64,000 bases of DNA from Corynebacterium kroppenstedtii (GTDB lineage: Bacteria; Actinomycetota; Actinomycetes; Mycobacteriales; Mycobacteriaceae): NCBI RefSeq assembly GCF_016894245.1, contig NZ_CP069792.1, positions 434,001 to 498,000 on the forward strand, read 5' to 3'. Positions 1-8,700 of this stretch are shown piece by piece. The position numbers and the translations under genes are program-made. Numbering within the stretch: position 1 is the stretch's first letter; every line of letters begins with the position of its first letter. The notes beneath the pieces are model-generated. The model saw only the letters and a program-made list of their open reading frames with translations. It did not search any database and was not told where the DNA came from.

Positions 1-308
1 ACGGCATACAACACAACTATTGTTACGACGTTGTATATCAATGCATACAGTGCACCGAGCCCGCAGAGATACCAGCTTAGCCGTATGCAGGTTGACGATA
101 TCGTGCGGAGATAGTCAACATCATGGCGCGCGATGTCATAGGCAGTACACCCCGCTAAGCACACTCCGATAAGGGCGAGTGTTTCAGAATGTACTTCATT
201 AACGTCTGGCCAATAGCCGATAATGTAGCCCACCCGCCACGTTGCGAATAAAAGAAATGCAACGAAGGGCGCTGGGACAAAATAACGAAGATGTCGTCGC
301 CACCCCAT
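1..308 (-). CDS. Predicted membrane protein (ABC permease partner), 3' end outside window
   Basis: The frame is open from an ATG at 308 to the window edge and gives about 102 residues beginning MGWRRHLRYFVPAPFVAFLL. The ATG overlaps the stop codon of the upstream ATPase gene (TAATG), so the two are translationally coupled. Three hydrophobic stretches are visible (around residues 10-24, 45-60 and 80-102), as expected of a multi-pass membrane protein. The position directly behind an ABC ATPase suggests it is the membrane subunit of that exporter. I recognise no family in the part seen, and the rest lies beyond base 1. Confidence 0.7.
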   Translation of the reverse strand, partial: MGWRRHLRYFVPAPFVAFLLFATWRVGYIIGYWPDVNEVHSETLALIGVCLAGCTAYDIARHDVDYLRTISSTCIRLSWYLCGLGALYALIYNVVTIVVLYA

Positions 309-1024
309 TAGATAACTCCCGCAGTCAATTGACCGAAAGCTGCATCAATACTTCCATATTTCCTTTCGAGCTCTTCCGAGCGCACATCAGCGACAATGTG
401 TCCGGAATCAAGGAAAAGAACGCGATCAGTAGGCTCAATATCAGAGGAAATATGCGTCGTCATAATGACTGAAGTTTTCTCACTGAGGCGACGAATAATG
501 CTCAAGAGCGAGGCTCGGTGGTTCGGGTCTAATCCCGAAGTCGGTTCATCCAAAATAAGGACGTCGGGACGGTGAGCTATCCCGACAGCAACCATCGCCC
601 GACGTTGCATCCCACCGGACAACGAAGAAAAACGGTCGCCTTCGTTATCGGACAAATGGACAAGCGCAATGGCCTCGGACGCTGCGCTCCGGGCCTCGCT
701 CCTGGAATAACCATGAAGCCACGCTGCTGTCTGGACTAAGTCCCGCACAGTTTGAGATGTATCAACCGCATTACGTTGAGGCACCCAACCTAAGCGCGAA
801 ACGATGGTAGGGCGGTTTTTTCGCTCCGCTGTTTTGCCGTCATACCTGATCACGCCGGACTGGGGTTTAAGCTCTGTCGCGAGAAGCTTCATTAAGGTAC
901 TTTTCCCCGCGCCATTGGAACCGAGCACGATATTAATTCCACCGGAAAAAGAGCACGAAATTCCATCCAACACGGACTTAGCCTTTTTATACGAAAAACT
1001 CAACCCGCTTACTTCGATGCGCAT
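308..1024 (-). CDS. ABC transporter ATP-binding protein
   Basis: A 238-residue stand-alone ABC ATPase that would energise a membrane partner by ATP hydrolysis. Walker A GSNGAGKST is at residues 35-43, a Q-loop (VPQR) near 81-84, the signature LSGGMQ at 135-140 and Walker B VLILDE at 155-160, followed by the D-loop and a switch His (TTHIS). Length is normal for simple exporters of the CcmA/multidrug/bacteriocin type. The next gene overlaps its stop codon by one base and encodes a membrane protein, so this is a two-part transporter. The ATG at 1024 has no clear Shine-Dalgarno and lies six bases after the stop of a small upstream ORF, so translation may depend on that ORF. The substrate cannot be read from the sequence. 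Confidence 0.9.
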   Translation of the reverse strand: MRIEVSGLSFSYKKAKSVLDGISCSFSGGINIVLGSNGAGKSTLMKLLATELKPQSGVIRYDGKTAERKNRPTIVSRLGWVPQRNAVDTSQTVRDLVQTAAWLHGYSRSEARSAASEAIALVHLSDNEGDRFSSLSGGMQRRAMVAVGIAHRPDVLILDEPTSGLDPNHRASLLSIIRRLSEKTSVIMTTHISSDIEPTDRVLFLDSGHIVADVRSEELERKYGSIDAAFGQLTAGVI

Positions 1025-1030
1025 AGTATC

Positions 1031-1270
1031 TTAGTGTACGGATGCCGCTCCACCGAAAAAGTGACCCCGTGAAGCTGTACACCCCACGTTCGGCCCTAGG
1101 TGTTCACCATAGAAAGCCTTGAGTACCCACCGCGAAAAGAGCATTAATGACCTTAGCCCAGGAAAAACGATGACGTAGACCCCGCTATCAAAACTTGATG
1201 ATTTCAACTTCCACTCGGACCAAAACACACTAGCACGCTCGATTTGGCCGATTATTTTTGAGTTTTCCAC
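1031..1270 (-). CDS. Possible small ORF leading the ABC operon
   Basis: A 79-codon frame with a GTG start ends six bases before the ABC ATPase start. The product has a polar N-terminus, a central hydrophobic/aromatic stretch (VYVIVFPGLRSLMLFSRW) and a C-terminus with one Cys and a glycine-rich tail (NVGCTASRGHFFGG). The position suits a small peptide made with a dedicated exporter, or simply a leader. No strong ribosome binding site is visible and I recognise no family, so it may be a chance ORF in the 387-base stretch ahead of the ABC gene. Confidence 0.3.
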   Translation of the reverse strand: MENSKIIGQIERASVFWSEWKLKSSSFDSGVYVIVFPGLRSLMLFSRWVLKAFYGEHLGPNVGCTASRGHFFGGAASVH

Positions 1271-1306
1271 CCCAATTATGGGGTATCAATGGGTCGCGAT
1301 CGCTTG

Positions 1307-1315
1307 CCCCCCCCC
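1307..1315. repeat. Nine-base poly-C tract
   Basis: A run of nine C residues sits between the divergent small ORF (1270, minus) and the small membrane gene (1412, plus). Such tracts are prone to slippage. It lies outside any convincing reading frame, so any effect would be on promoter spacing. Confidence 0.6.
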
Positions 1316-1411
1316 TAGAAACACACATGCAACGCTGATACCTTCACTACCAAAGATTGCAATACTAGCCGACGAAAAGATGTAAAAGAAGAATTTCTAT
1401 ATCCGATACGG

Positions 1412-1775
1412 GTGACAGAGATGAACGCACAATCCAGCAAATTACCAACCATCGAACTTACTTCGATTGGCGTTGGTATTCTCCTTTTTCTCATTGGCGC
1501 AATAACGGGCGCATGGATAATTGGCGTGGCTGGTTTTCGGCATAACCATTATCGCAGTTACCGGACTGATTCTATTTCTTCCCGTCAAATTAATTGACAT
1601 GAAACATCAATATTTTGTGTGGATTGCAAGCGCCGCTTTAATTATTTTCGGAATTTGGTATGGAATTACCCAGCAAGGTGAGACCGAAATCTTCTCACCA
1701 TCTCTACTCGCCTATGTCGGTGGAGGGGCTTTACTAACGTCACTCGCTACCTACTTCCGGAAACGCTCACATTAG
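1412..1775 (+). pseudogene. Small membrane protein gene split by a one-base frameshift
   Basis: Two overlapping frames together make one credible small membrane protein. The first (from 1412, or the internal ATG at 1421) runs through a hydrophobic helix to about 1540; the second, in another frame, is open to the stop at 1773-1775 and continues with three more hydrophobic helices (for example IIAVTGLILFLPVKLI). Deleting one T from the TTTT run at 1534-1537 would join them as ...GVAGFGITIIAV... in one frame of about 120 residues with four helices. This is either a true frameshift, a phase-variable tract, or a base-calling error. The function is not recognisable. Confidence 0.55.
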
Positions 1776-1823
1776 ATCGCTCCCCGGACGCCCGCTTCAG
1801 ATCGCTTGCCGGATGCCTGCTTC
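1774..1823. repeat. Tandem duplication of a 25-bp unit
   Basis: Two adjacent 25-bp units (1774-1798 and 1799-1823), both beginning AGATCGCT and ending GCTTC, differ at four positions. They start at the stop codon of the small membrane gene and fill half of the gap to the convergent nitrilase gene. Confidence 0.75.
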
Positions 1824-1872
1824 GACCCAACCGTTGGCGCTCATCTCCTGCCTAGATTGATCGGCGTCGGCA

Positions 1873-2703
1873 TTAATCCTCGCCAAGGACCGGGATGCTT
1901 TGTCTCACGGAGTCCAGCCGATCAGTATCAACAATCGCAGTGACATATCCGCAGGTGTAGCCCAGTTCCGCAACCCTCGTCCCGTCTGGTCCAACCACAA
2001 CGCTATGGCCAATCCCGGTCGGGCCGTCGGACTGGCCAACCTTGTCATACCCGCCCGGGCGCGCCTGCCCAGCAGCCGCGATCCACGTCGTCGAATCCAA
2101 TGCTCGTGCGGCTGTCAATGTCCGCCACTGGTCACGCTTGCCCGGCCCATCCGACCACGACGTCGGCACGACAATAACCTGCGCACCGCCGCGCGCCAGG
2201 TTCTTAAACTGCTGCGGGAAACGAATGTCGTAACACGTCGACAGTCCGACAGTCGTACCCGCGCACTGGAAATATTCCAGCTCATTACCTGGGCGAACCG
2301 TCTCAGACTCGCGGTAGCCGAACGCGTCGTAACAATGGATCTTGCGGTACGCCGCATTGACGCGATCACCGTCGGCACCATCACGGCCAACCGCCAACGC
2401 AACGTTATCCACCCGATGGCGCGTGCCCTTCTCCGTCTCGACAGAATCGGCCGGCGCGAACATGCCCACCACAGCAACAATGCCGGCCGCCTCGGCAGTC
2501 TCGCGGACAGTCGTCGCAAAACGGCCATCCAATGGCTCCGCGATCGTGTCCAACCGGCCCTGCCCGAACGGGTACATCGAAGCCTCCGGGAACACGATGA
2601 GGTCAGAGTTCTCCGACGACGCGCGCATGATCAACTCACACACAGCATCCGTATTCCTAACAACATCGGGGACGGAACAAATCTGGGCCAGTGAAATGCG
2701 CAT
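1873..2703 (-). CDS. Carbon-nitrogen hydrolase (nitrilase superfamily, Nit-like)
   Basis: A 276-residue protein of the nitrilase/amidase superfamily, which hydrolyses non-peptide C-N bonds through a Glu-Lys-Cys triad. All three residues are present: E40 in VFPEASMYP, K121 in YRKIHCYD and C157 in LSTCYDIRFP. Length and the C-terminal ending are typical of Nit1/Nit2-like cytosolic enzymes, which include omega-amidases and deaminated-glutathione amidases; the substrate cannot be fixed. It is divergent from the TauE/SafE gene, and the short intergenic region carries twin direct repeats. A long plus-strand ORF over the same bases is a shadow. Confidence 0.9.
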   Translation of the reverse strand: MRISLAQICSVPDVVRNTDAVCELIMRASSENSDLIVFPEASMYPFGQGRLDTIAEPLDGRFATTVRETAEAAGIVAVVGMFAPADSVETEKGTRHRVDNVALAVGRDGADGDRVNAAYRKIHCYDAFGYRESETVRPGNELEYFQCAGTTVGLSTCYDIRFPQQFKNLARGGAQVIVVPTSWSDGPGKRDQWRTLTAARALDSTTWIAAAGQARPGGYDKVGQSDGPTGIGHSVVVGPDGTRVAELGYTCGYVTAIVDTDRLDSVRQSIPVLGED

Positions 2704-2713
2704 ACGCCACAGA

Positions 2714-2749
2714 CTATCAGTGAGAACCAGTAGCTATCAGTGAGAACCA
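2714..2749. promoter_or_regulatory. Twin 16-bp direct repeats in a divergent promoter region
   Basis: The 16-mer CTATCAGTGAGAACCA occurs exactly twice, at 2714-2729 and 2734-2749. The starts are 20 bp apart, about two helical turns. The pair fills half of the 71-bp region between the nitrilase-family gene and the TauE/SafE gene, a place where a regulator acting on both genes would bind. No regulator gene is adjacent. Confidence 0.5.
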
Positions 2750-2774
2750 CTAAGAGAAGCGATACGATTTTCGC

Positions 2775-3545
2775 ATGTCCCCCACCGTGATCGCTCTCAT
2801 GCTGACCGCCTCTCTTTTTGCCGGGTGGGTCGACGCCGTCGTCGGTGGTGGAGGGCTCATCCTCCTCCCACTCATCATGATCCTGAACCCCAGCTTTACG
2901 TATGCTCAGGCGCTCGGAGTCAACAAAATCGCTGCTATCTGCGGTACCAGCAGCTCCGCGATCATTATGGCCCGGCGCGTTCCCGCTGCACGGACTGCTT
3001 TCCGCTACGCGCCCCTAGCGTTCATTGGGGCGGCGCTCGGGGCGGTTATTGCGTCGTCCGTTGATAAGGACATTATGCGGCCGATCGTTATCGTGCTCCT
3101 TATTGCCGTCGGCGCGTTTGTCCTACTCCGGCCATCGTTTGGGAAGGTCACAGTCCGACGGGCCGTCACGCGTGGACGTTGGGTTGCGGCATTGGTGCTG
3201 ATCACGGGACTCGGGCTTTATGACGGTGCGTTCGGCCCCGGTACCGGTTTGTTCTTAATCCTTATGATCACATCGCTGCTGGGTGAGGACTTTGTGAACA
3301 GTGCCGCGTGGGCCAAAATCCTCAATACCTTCACGAACTTAGGTGCACTGGTTGTTTTTGCAATCAATGGGGATATTTGGTGGCTACTGGGCTTCGGGCT
3401 GGCCGCCACCAACATTGTGGGGGCGCAGATCGGGGCACGAATGGTCCTTAGTAAAGGTGCGGGATTCGTCCGCATTGTCTTGCTTGTCGTGGTTGTGCTG
3501 ATGGCCGGGAAATTGGCGCTGGACCAATGTGGTGTCACGGCATAA
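2775..3545 (+). CDS. TauE/SafE family anion exporter (UPF0721)
   Basis: A 256-residue polytopic membrane protein with about eight hydrophobic helices. The N-terminal helix with a glycine-rich stretch (AGWVDAVVGGGGLILLP) and the second repeat beginning near LYDGAFGPGTGLFL are the paired half-motifs of TauE/SafE proteins, which move sulfite, sulfonates or similar organic anions. The start is the ATG at 2775. It is divergent from the nitrilase-family hydrolase, so the two may serve one compound, but nothing here shows which. Confidence 0.88.
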   Translation: MSPTVIALMLTASLFAGWVDAVVGGGGLILLPLIMILNPSFTYAQALGVNKIAAICGTSSSAIIMARRVPAARTAFRYAPLAFIGAALGAVIASSVDKDIMRPIVIVLLIAVGAFVLLRPSFGKVTVRRAVTRGRWVAALVLITGLGLYDGAFGPGTGLFLILMITSLLGEDFVNSAAWAKILNTFTNLGALVVFAINGDIWWLLGFGLAATNIVGAQIGARMVLSKGAGFVRIVLLVVVVLMAGKLALDQCGVTA

Positions 3546-3725
3546 AGGCTTGCTGTCACGGCGTAGAGATCCCCCGTGGCAGCTTAACTGCTTGGGGTGA
3601 CACGTTAGTGCCCATTTTGCTGGCTGGCACGCAGTTGTCCACAAGCGCACAGTTATCCACAGCGAACGCGATTCACCGCTATCAACGACGCACATGACGC
3701 GCATGTAGTTGGCACGATGTGGCGC

Positions 3726-4064
3726 ATGACTCTCACTGTTACTCCCTCCGCGCTGCGCGCCCTGACGCACGAGCACCACGACCATGCAGAACACGCTGAG
3801 CACGTCGGCGCTGTATGTGACGCCGCGCATGAACAAGCGCCCAGCTTCCACTCATCCCGAACCCATGCCGCTTTGCTATCCATGGCCGACGCCGCCTATG
3901 CCCAGGCTCATGGACTGAGCACCCGACACATACGGTTCGCAGAATCCGTCGATTCATTACGACGTCGTGTCTGCGCCACGGACGATGCTTCGTCATCGCG
4001 ATTGAGTGCACTGTCCCCGGTGCACACGAGTGACGATGCCATGCGCTCGGACAATCTCGGCTAA
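3726..4064 (+). CDS. Small EspC/WXG100-like protein paired with a DUF1023 hydrolase
   Basis: About 112 residues from the ATG at 3726 (an upstream in-frame ATG lies at 3717). The N-terminus MTLTVTPSALRALTHEHHDH resembles EspC-type (DUF2580) and other small helical type VII secretion targets: a short beta-like start, then two amphipathic helices rich in Ala, His and Glu with a break around residue 50. It ends a few bases before the DUF1023 hydrolase start. In actinobacteria DUF1023 enzymes are often encoded next to such small helical proteins. I see no ESX machinery gene in this window. The family call rests on pattern and context. Confidence 0.6.
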   Translation: MTLTVTPSALRALTHEHHDHAEHAEHVGAVCDAAHEQAPSFHSSRTHAALLSMADAAYAQAHGLSTRHIRFAESVDSLRRRVCATDDASSSRLSALSPVHTSDDAMRSDNLG

Positions 4065-4075
4065 AGGTGCAGCTC

Positions 4076-5608
4076 ATGGCGATCAATACAATACCGACAG
4101 TCAATAAAACCTCGGCAACTCAAACGTCGGTAATGCGGGATCCGCTCACCCATGTCCCTCGGTGGAGACCCGACGAGCTCAATGCCGTAGCAGCCACCAT
4201 GGCTGGACTCATCGACCCCATGACAATCCGCATATCAGACAGCGCTATTCCCGCCAGTATCATCGGCGGAATCAACGGCGAGACAGCCAATGCAACACTG
4301 GCATCGATTAATGCGGACACGCGCGCCGTCGTCGCCCACATCACACAGTCCGTCGGCTTATTGCGCGCACATTCGTCGGCCCTCCGCGGACCCCTCTGCC
4401 ATGCGCAATCACTTGAGCACACCATCAAGCAGCTTCAAGCTCAACGCGACGCCACCGCCGACCCGTTCATTAGCGCCGGCATACGCATCATCGAGACGGC
4501 ATACAAAGCCGAGCTCGCCATGCTGCTCATGTTCCTAGACACTATCGACGGTGCACTCGCTCACCTTCTTGTCGACGTGTGGAATAGCCCCGCGCTCGAG
4601 CCACTCGGCCAGATCCTCGCCGCAACCGGAATCACCGATGCTTTCCTCCCCACCATCATGCCCGACCCGGACCCCCAACGCGACAACTCACAACCCTGGC
4701 TCGACGGACACACCATCGAAGACACCGACCGTACCCTCCGAGAGCGCCTCGACACCTGGCTTTCTACCACTCACAACGACAAAGAAAAGCAGTACTTGGA
4801 GGGAATAATAAAGACACTCGCTGATAACGACGACGCCTACCTCGTCCACCTCGATCACGACGGCGTGGCCATCGCACTCGGCGATCCCACCACGAGTCCA
4901 GCCGTCGCCACCCTCGTTGGCGGAGTCGGATCCAGTGAACCCGGACGCATTCACGGGCACACGGACTGGGCTCGTGAGATCAGGCAAGCCAGCGACAACA
5001 AAGCCAGCATCATCGCATGGTCTGCCTATCCTGCACCCAATTCTCTACCCGCTGCAGCCAGCACCGATAGCGCCGACCATGGTGCAAAAACACTGCGCTC
5101 ATTCCAACAATCGCTTCGCGCCCGCAACCCCACGGCACAACTCACCGTCACCGGTCACAGTTACGGCAGCGTCGTCGTCGGGCACGCGGCCCGATCCTCA
5201 AGCACAACGCCTCCACTCGAGGCCGACACGGTCGTCATCGTCGGATCCCCCGGAACAGGCGCACATCACGCGCACGAATTAGCGCCACATGCGCTCGACG
5301 GGCACGCTGAGATCGTCGTCGGTAGGAATGATGCCGACCCCATCATGTTCACCACAGGACCAGACGACGGTGCGCACGGCCCCGACCCGTCCTACGCACA
5401 CTGGGGCGCCGATGCCTGGCTCACCCCCAACGGCCTGGCTGCTACTCCCCCCAATGACCAAAAAATCCGCGACCTGGGAGGCCTCATTATTCCAGGGCTC
5501 ACATTCGATGAGCTACTGAAAAACCACCGGTACAGGGACTACTCAGCAGCTCTTGCACAGGTCATCACCGACGGGGTGTCTGCCGATACCCACACACCTC
5601 AGGGGTGA
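4076..5608 (+). CDS. DUF1023 alpha/beta hydrolase with helical N-terminal domain
   Basis: About 510 residues. The first ~220 are largely helical, like the WXG/EspC-type N-terminal halves seen with DUF1023 proteins. The C-terminal half is an alpha/beta hydrolase: the opening strand region AIALGDPTTS...VGGVGSSEPG, the nucleophile elbow GHSYGS near 5154-5171, an acid region around GRNDADPI, and a late His in NHRYRDYS. The ATG at 4076 is preferred over the GTG at 4067 because AAAGG lies eight bases before it. The gene begins just behind the EspC-like ORF, so the pair is probably co-translated. The substrate is unknown; family members are suspected lipases or peptidases. Confidence 0.82.
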   Translation: MAINTIPTVNKTSATQTSVMRDPLTHVPRWRPDELNAVAATMAGLIDPMTIRISDSAIPASIIGGINGETANATLASINADTRAVVAHITQSVGLLRAHSSALRGPLCHAQSLEHTIKQLQAQRDATADPFISAGIRIIETAYKAELAMLLMFLDTIDGALAHLLVDVWNSPALEPLGQILAATGITDAFLPTIMPDPDPQRDNSQPWLDGHTIEDTDRTLRERLDTWLSTTHNDKEKQYLEGIIKTLADNDDAYLVHLDHDGVAIALGDPTTSPAVATLVGGVGSSEPGRIHGHTDWAREIRQASDNKASIIAWSAYPAPNSLPAAASTDSADHGAKTLRSFQQSLRARNPTAQLTVTGHSYGSVVVGHAARSSSTTPPLEADTVVIVGSPGTGAHHAHELAPHALDGHAEIVVGRNDADPIMFTTGPDDGAHGPDPSYAHWGADAWLTPNGLAATPPNDQKIRDLGGLIIPGLTFDELLKNHRYRDYSAALAQVITDGVSADTHTPQG

Positions 5609-5741
5609 ACATTGCAGGGGCTACACCAGAGCAATAGTGTGGGACTTACATGCACTGACCAGCACAATTGTGTTTTCACCGCGGTGCTGCGCCCGTTGCA
5701 TGCACAAAACCACACGCAACCACACCCCACCAGGAACAAAC

Positions 5742-8700
5742 ATGAGCAGCAAACACAACAAAAAGGGCAAGAAAAGCAAAAAAGACAAGAAGTTGGACGC
5801 CACCGAACAACACTCCAGCACGCTTGGCAGTGACGCAGCCACGAACACAGCTGCCAGCACAGCCGCCGACACCAGCGAGGAAATCTCTGCTACCACCACA
5901 ACCGCCAGCAACGTCGACAACCCCGATTTCCTGAAGCCTCCTCCCAACTCCCACGACCTTGACGACATCACCGACCGCGCGATCGCCCGCGCACACGAAT
6001 GGCTCGAGGCAACTAACGGGGAACAGACACGCAAGGAATCATCGTCCACTGAACAACTCGCAGCCCTTGTTCACGATCCACAGGGCATCGACTTCACCAT
6101 GGGCTTCGTCGACCGCGTCGCACGCCCAGAAGACAATGCCGTCGCCGCGAAGGAATTTGCCTCCCTGGGTAGCCCATTCGGACGAAAAGAACCCCTCCCC
6201 GACTTCCTCGGTCCACTTAATACAGCACTCGTCTCCCTCGGAGCGCTAGCCGGACAAATCCTTCCCGACATTGTCATGCCTATCGCCCGTGGATACCTGC
6301 GGAAAATGGTGGGGCACCTGGTGCTCGACGCCAATGGTAAGGCACTCGACAAACTACTCGATGACGCACATGCCAACGGGTTCCGGCTCAACATCAACCT
6401 CCTCGGCGAGGCTGTTCTCGGCGAACGCGAAGCAACACGTCGGCTAGACCGAACCATCGAACTTCTCCGCAACCCCAAAGTGGACTATGTGTCCATCAAG
6501 GCCTCCTCGGTGTGCTCCCAGCTCAATCCGTGGGATATCGAAGGAAACACGCGTCGGCTCAAGGAACGCCTCCGTCCTCTTTATCGGGAAGCGGTCAAAC
6601 GCACACCGCACCCCTTCATCAATATGGATATGGAGGAATACAAAGACCTCGACCTCACCATCAAGCTCTTCAAAGAGCTCATGAGTGAAGACGAGTTCAT
6701 GGACCTCGAAGCCGGAATTGTTCTCCAGGCCTACCTCCCCGACACCTTGGATGCCCTGCACGAACTCATCGACTTCGCCCATGAGCGCGTCAACAAGGGC
6801 GGTGCCCCCATCAAGGTACGCATTGTTAAGGGCGCGAACCTGTCCATGGAGCGCGTGGACTCCGAAATCCACGACTGGAAGCAAACCCCTTACCTGACAA
6901 AAGCCGAAGTAGACGCCAACTACCTGCGGCTCCTCGATGTCGCGTTACAACCCGAACACGCCACCGCCATCCGGATTGGTGCGGCCTCTCACAATCTCTA
7001 CACGGTGGCCACCGCGCACGAACTCTCTGTGCAGAGAGGCGTCGAAGATCAGCTCGACATCGAAATGCTCCAAGGTATGGCACCCGCCCAAGCCCGAGCC
7101 GTGCGCCAGATCACGGGAACGGTCATTCTCTATACCCCTGTCGTCCACGCGGAAGACTTCGACGTCGCCGTGTCCTACCTGGTCCGACGGCTCGAAGAAA
7201 ACGGCGCGCACCAAAACTTCCTCTACGCCCTCTTCGCGCCCGACGTCGCCGGCGATGACGATATGACCCCCATGCAGGAGCAAGAAAAACGCTACCTCAA
7301 CGCCGTCAACGACCGCTGGACCACCTTCGCGGGGCCAAGGCGCCAGCAGGACCGTCAGCAAGAACAATCCGCAGCCGACGTATCCAAGCGAGTCGAGTCC
7401 GTCCCAGGCCACTTCGTCAACGAGCCGGACACCGACCCGTCACTGCCTACCAACCGGGAATGGGCTGCGCACTGGCTCGCCCACGACCCGGGCCCCGTCA
7501 CCAGCCCTGTGATCACGGAGAAATCGGATATCGACGCCATCGTTGCTCGCGCACGAGCACGCTCCTCTGCGTGGGGCACGACCAGCGGACACGACCGCGC
7601 CGACGTGCTCGACGCCGCAGCTAACGCGCTGGCCGCGCACCGAGGAGAACTGCTCGCCGCCATGACCCACGAGGCGAACAAGACCGTGGCGGAATCCGAC
7701 CCCGAGATCTCCGAAGCCATCGACTTCGCCCGCTACTACGCGGAATCCGCACGCGCACTAGATAGCGTCAAAGGATCACGGTTCACCCCGTACTCCGTGG
7801 TTCTCATCACCCCGCCGTGGAACTTCCCACTGGCAATCCCCATGGGTGGTGTGTTCGCCGCCCTCGCTGCCGGCGCGGCTGTCGTCATCAAACCTGCACC
7901 ACAAGTCGTCCGCATCGCCGAAGTCGCGGTAGGGATACTTCGTGAAGCAGGCATCGACGAAGAACTCCTCCAACTTGTCAACGTTGCCGAGAATGAAGCC
8001 GGCCAACACCTGGTATCGCACCCAGCAGTGGACTCCATCATCCTCACCGGTGCCTCCGACACAGCGCGACTCTTCCGCAGCTGGAAACCACAGATGGTGA
8101 TCAATGCGGAGACGTCAGGCAAGAACGCTATCATCGTCACGCCATCTGCTGATCCTGACCTCGCCGTGTCCGATGTTTACCGGTCTGCCTTCGGCCACGC
8201 GGGGCAAAAGTGCTCCGCATCGTCGCTCGTCATCGTGGTGGGCAGCGTCGGCAAGTCGAAGCGTTTCATGAACCAGCTGATCGACGCCGTCGAGACCCTC
8301 AAAGTGGGTCCGGGAACCGATATTTCCACCACCATGAATGGAATAATCGAACCTCCATCCGACAAACTCATGCGCGGGTTGACTCAACTCGACAGCGGTG
8401 AGAAATGGCTCGTCAAGCCCCGCAAGCTGAACAAAGAAGGGACGCTCTGGTCCCCAGGGCTGCGCGATAATGTCAAACCCGGATCGTGGTACCACACCCA
8501 CGAATGCTTTGGACCAGTCCTCGGCATCATGCACGCCACAACCCTGGAAGAAGCCACCGAATGGCAAAACTCCACGGGCTACGGCCTCACCGGTGGACTA
8601 CACGCCCTCGACCCAGACGAGATTGACTGGTGGATCGACCACGTCGAAGTCGGCAATGCCTACGTCAACAGGGGTATCACTGGGGCCATCGTCCAGCGAC

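Noticed and set aside
1900..2694. 264-codon plus-strand ORF opposite the nitrilase-family gene
   Set aside because: It is Arg/Ala/His-rich with no domain pattern and lies wholly within a minus-strand gene that has its complete catalytic triad.
6945..7412. 155-codon minus ORF inside putA, and many similar long frames inside pyc, dnaK, fadB and pck
   Set aside because: They are shadows of high-G+C genes whose domains and motifs are fully accounted for in the true frame.
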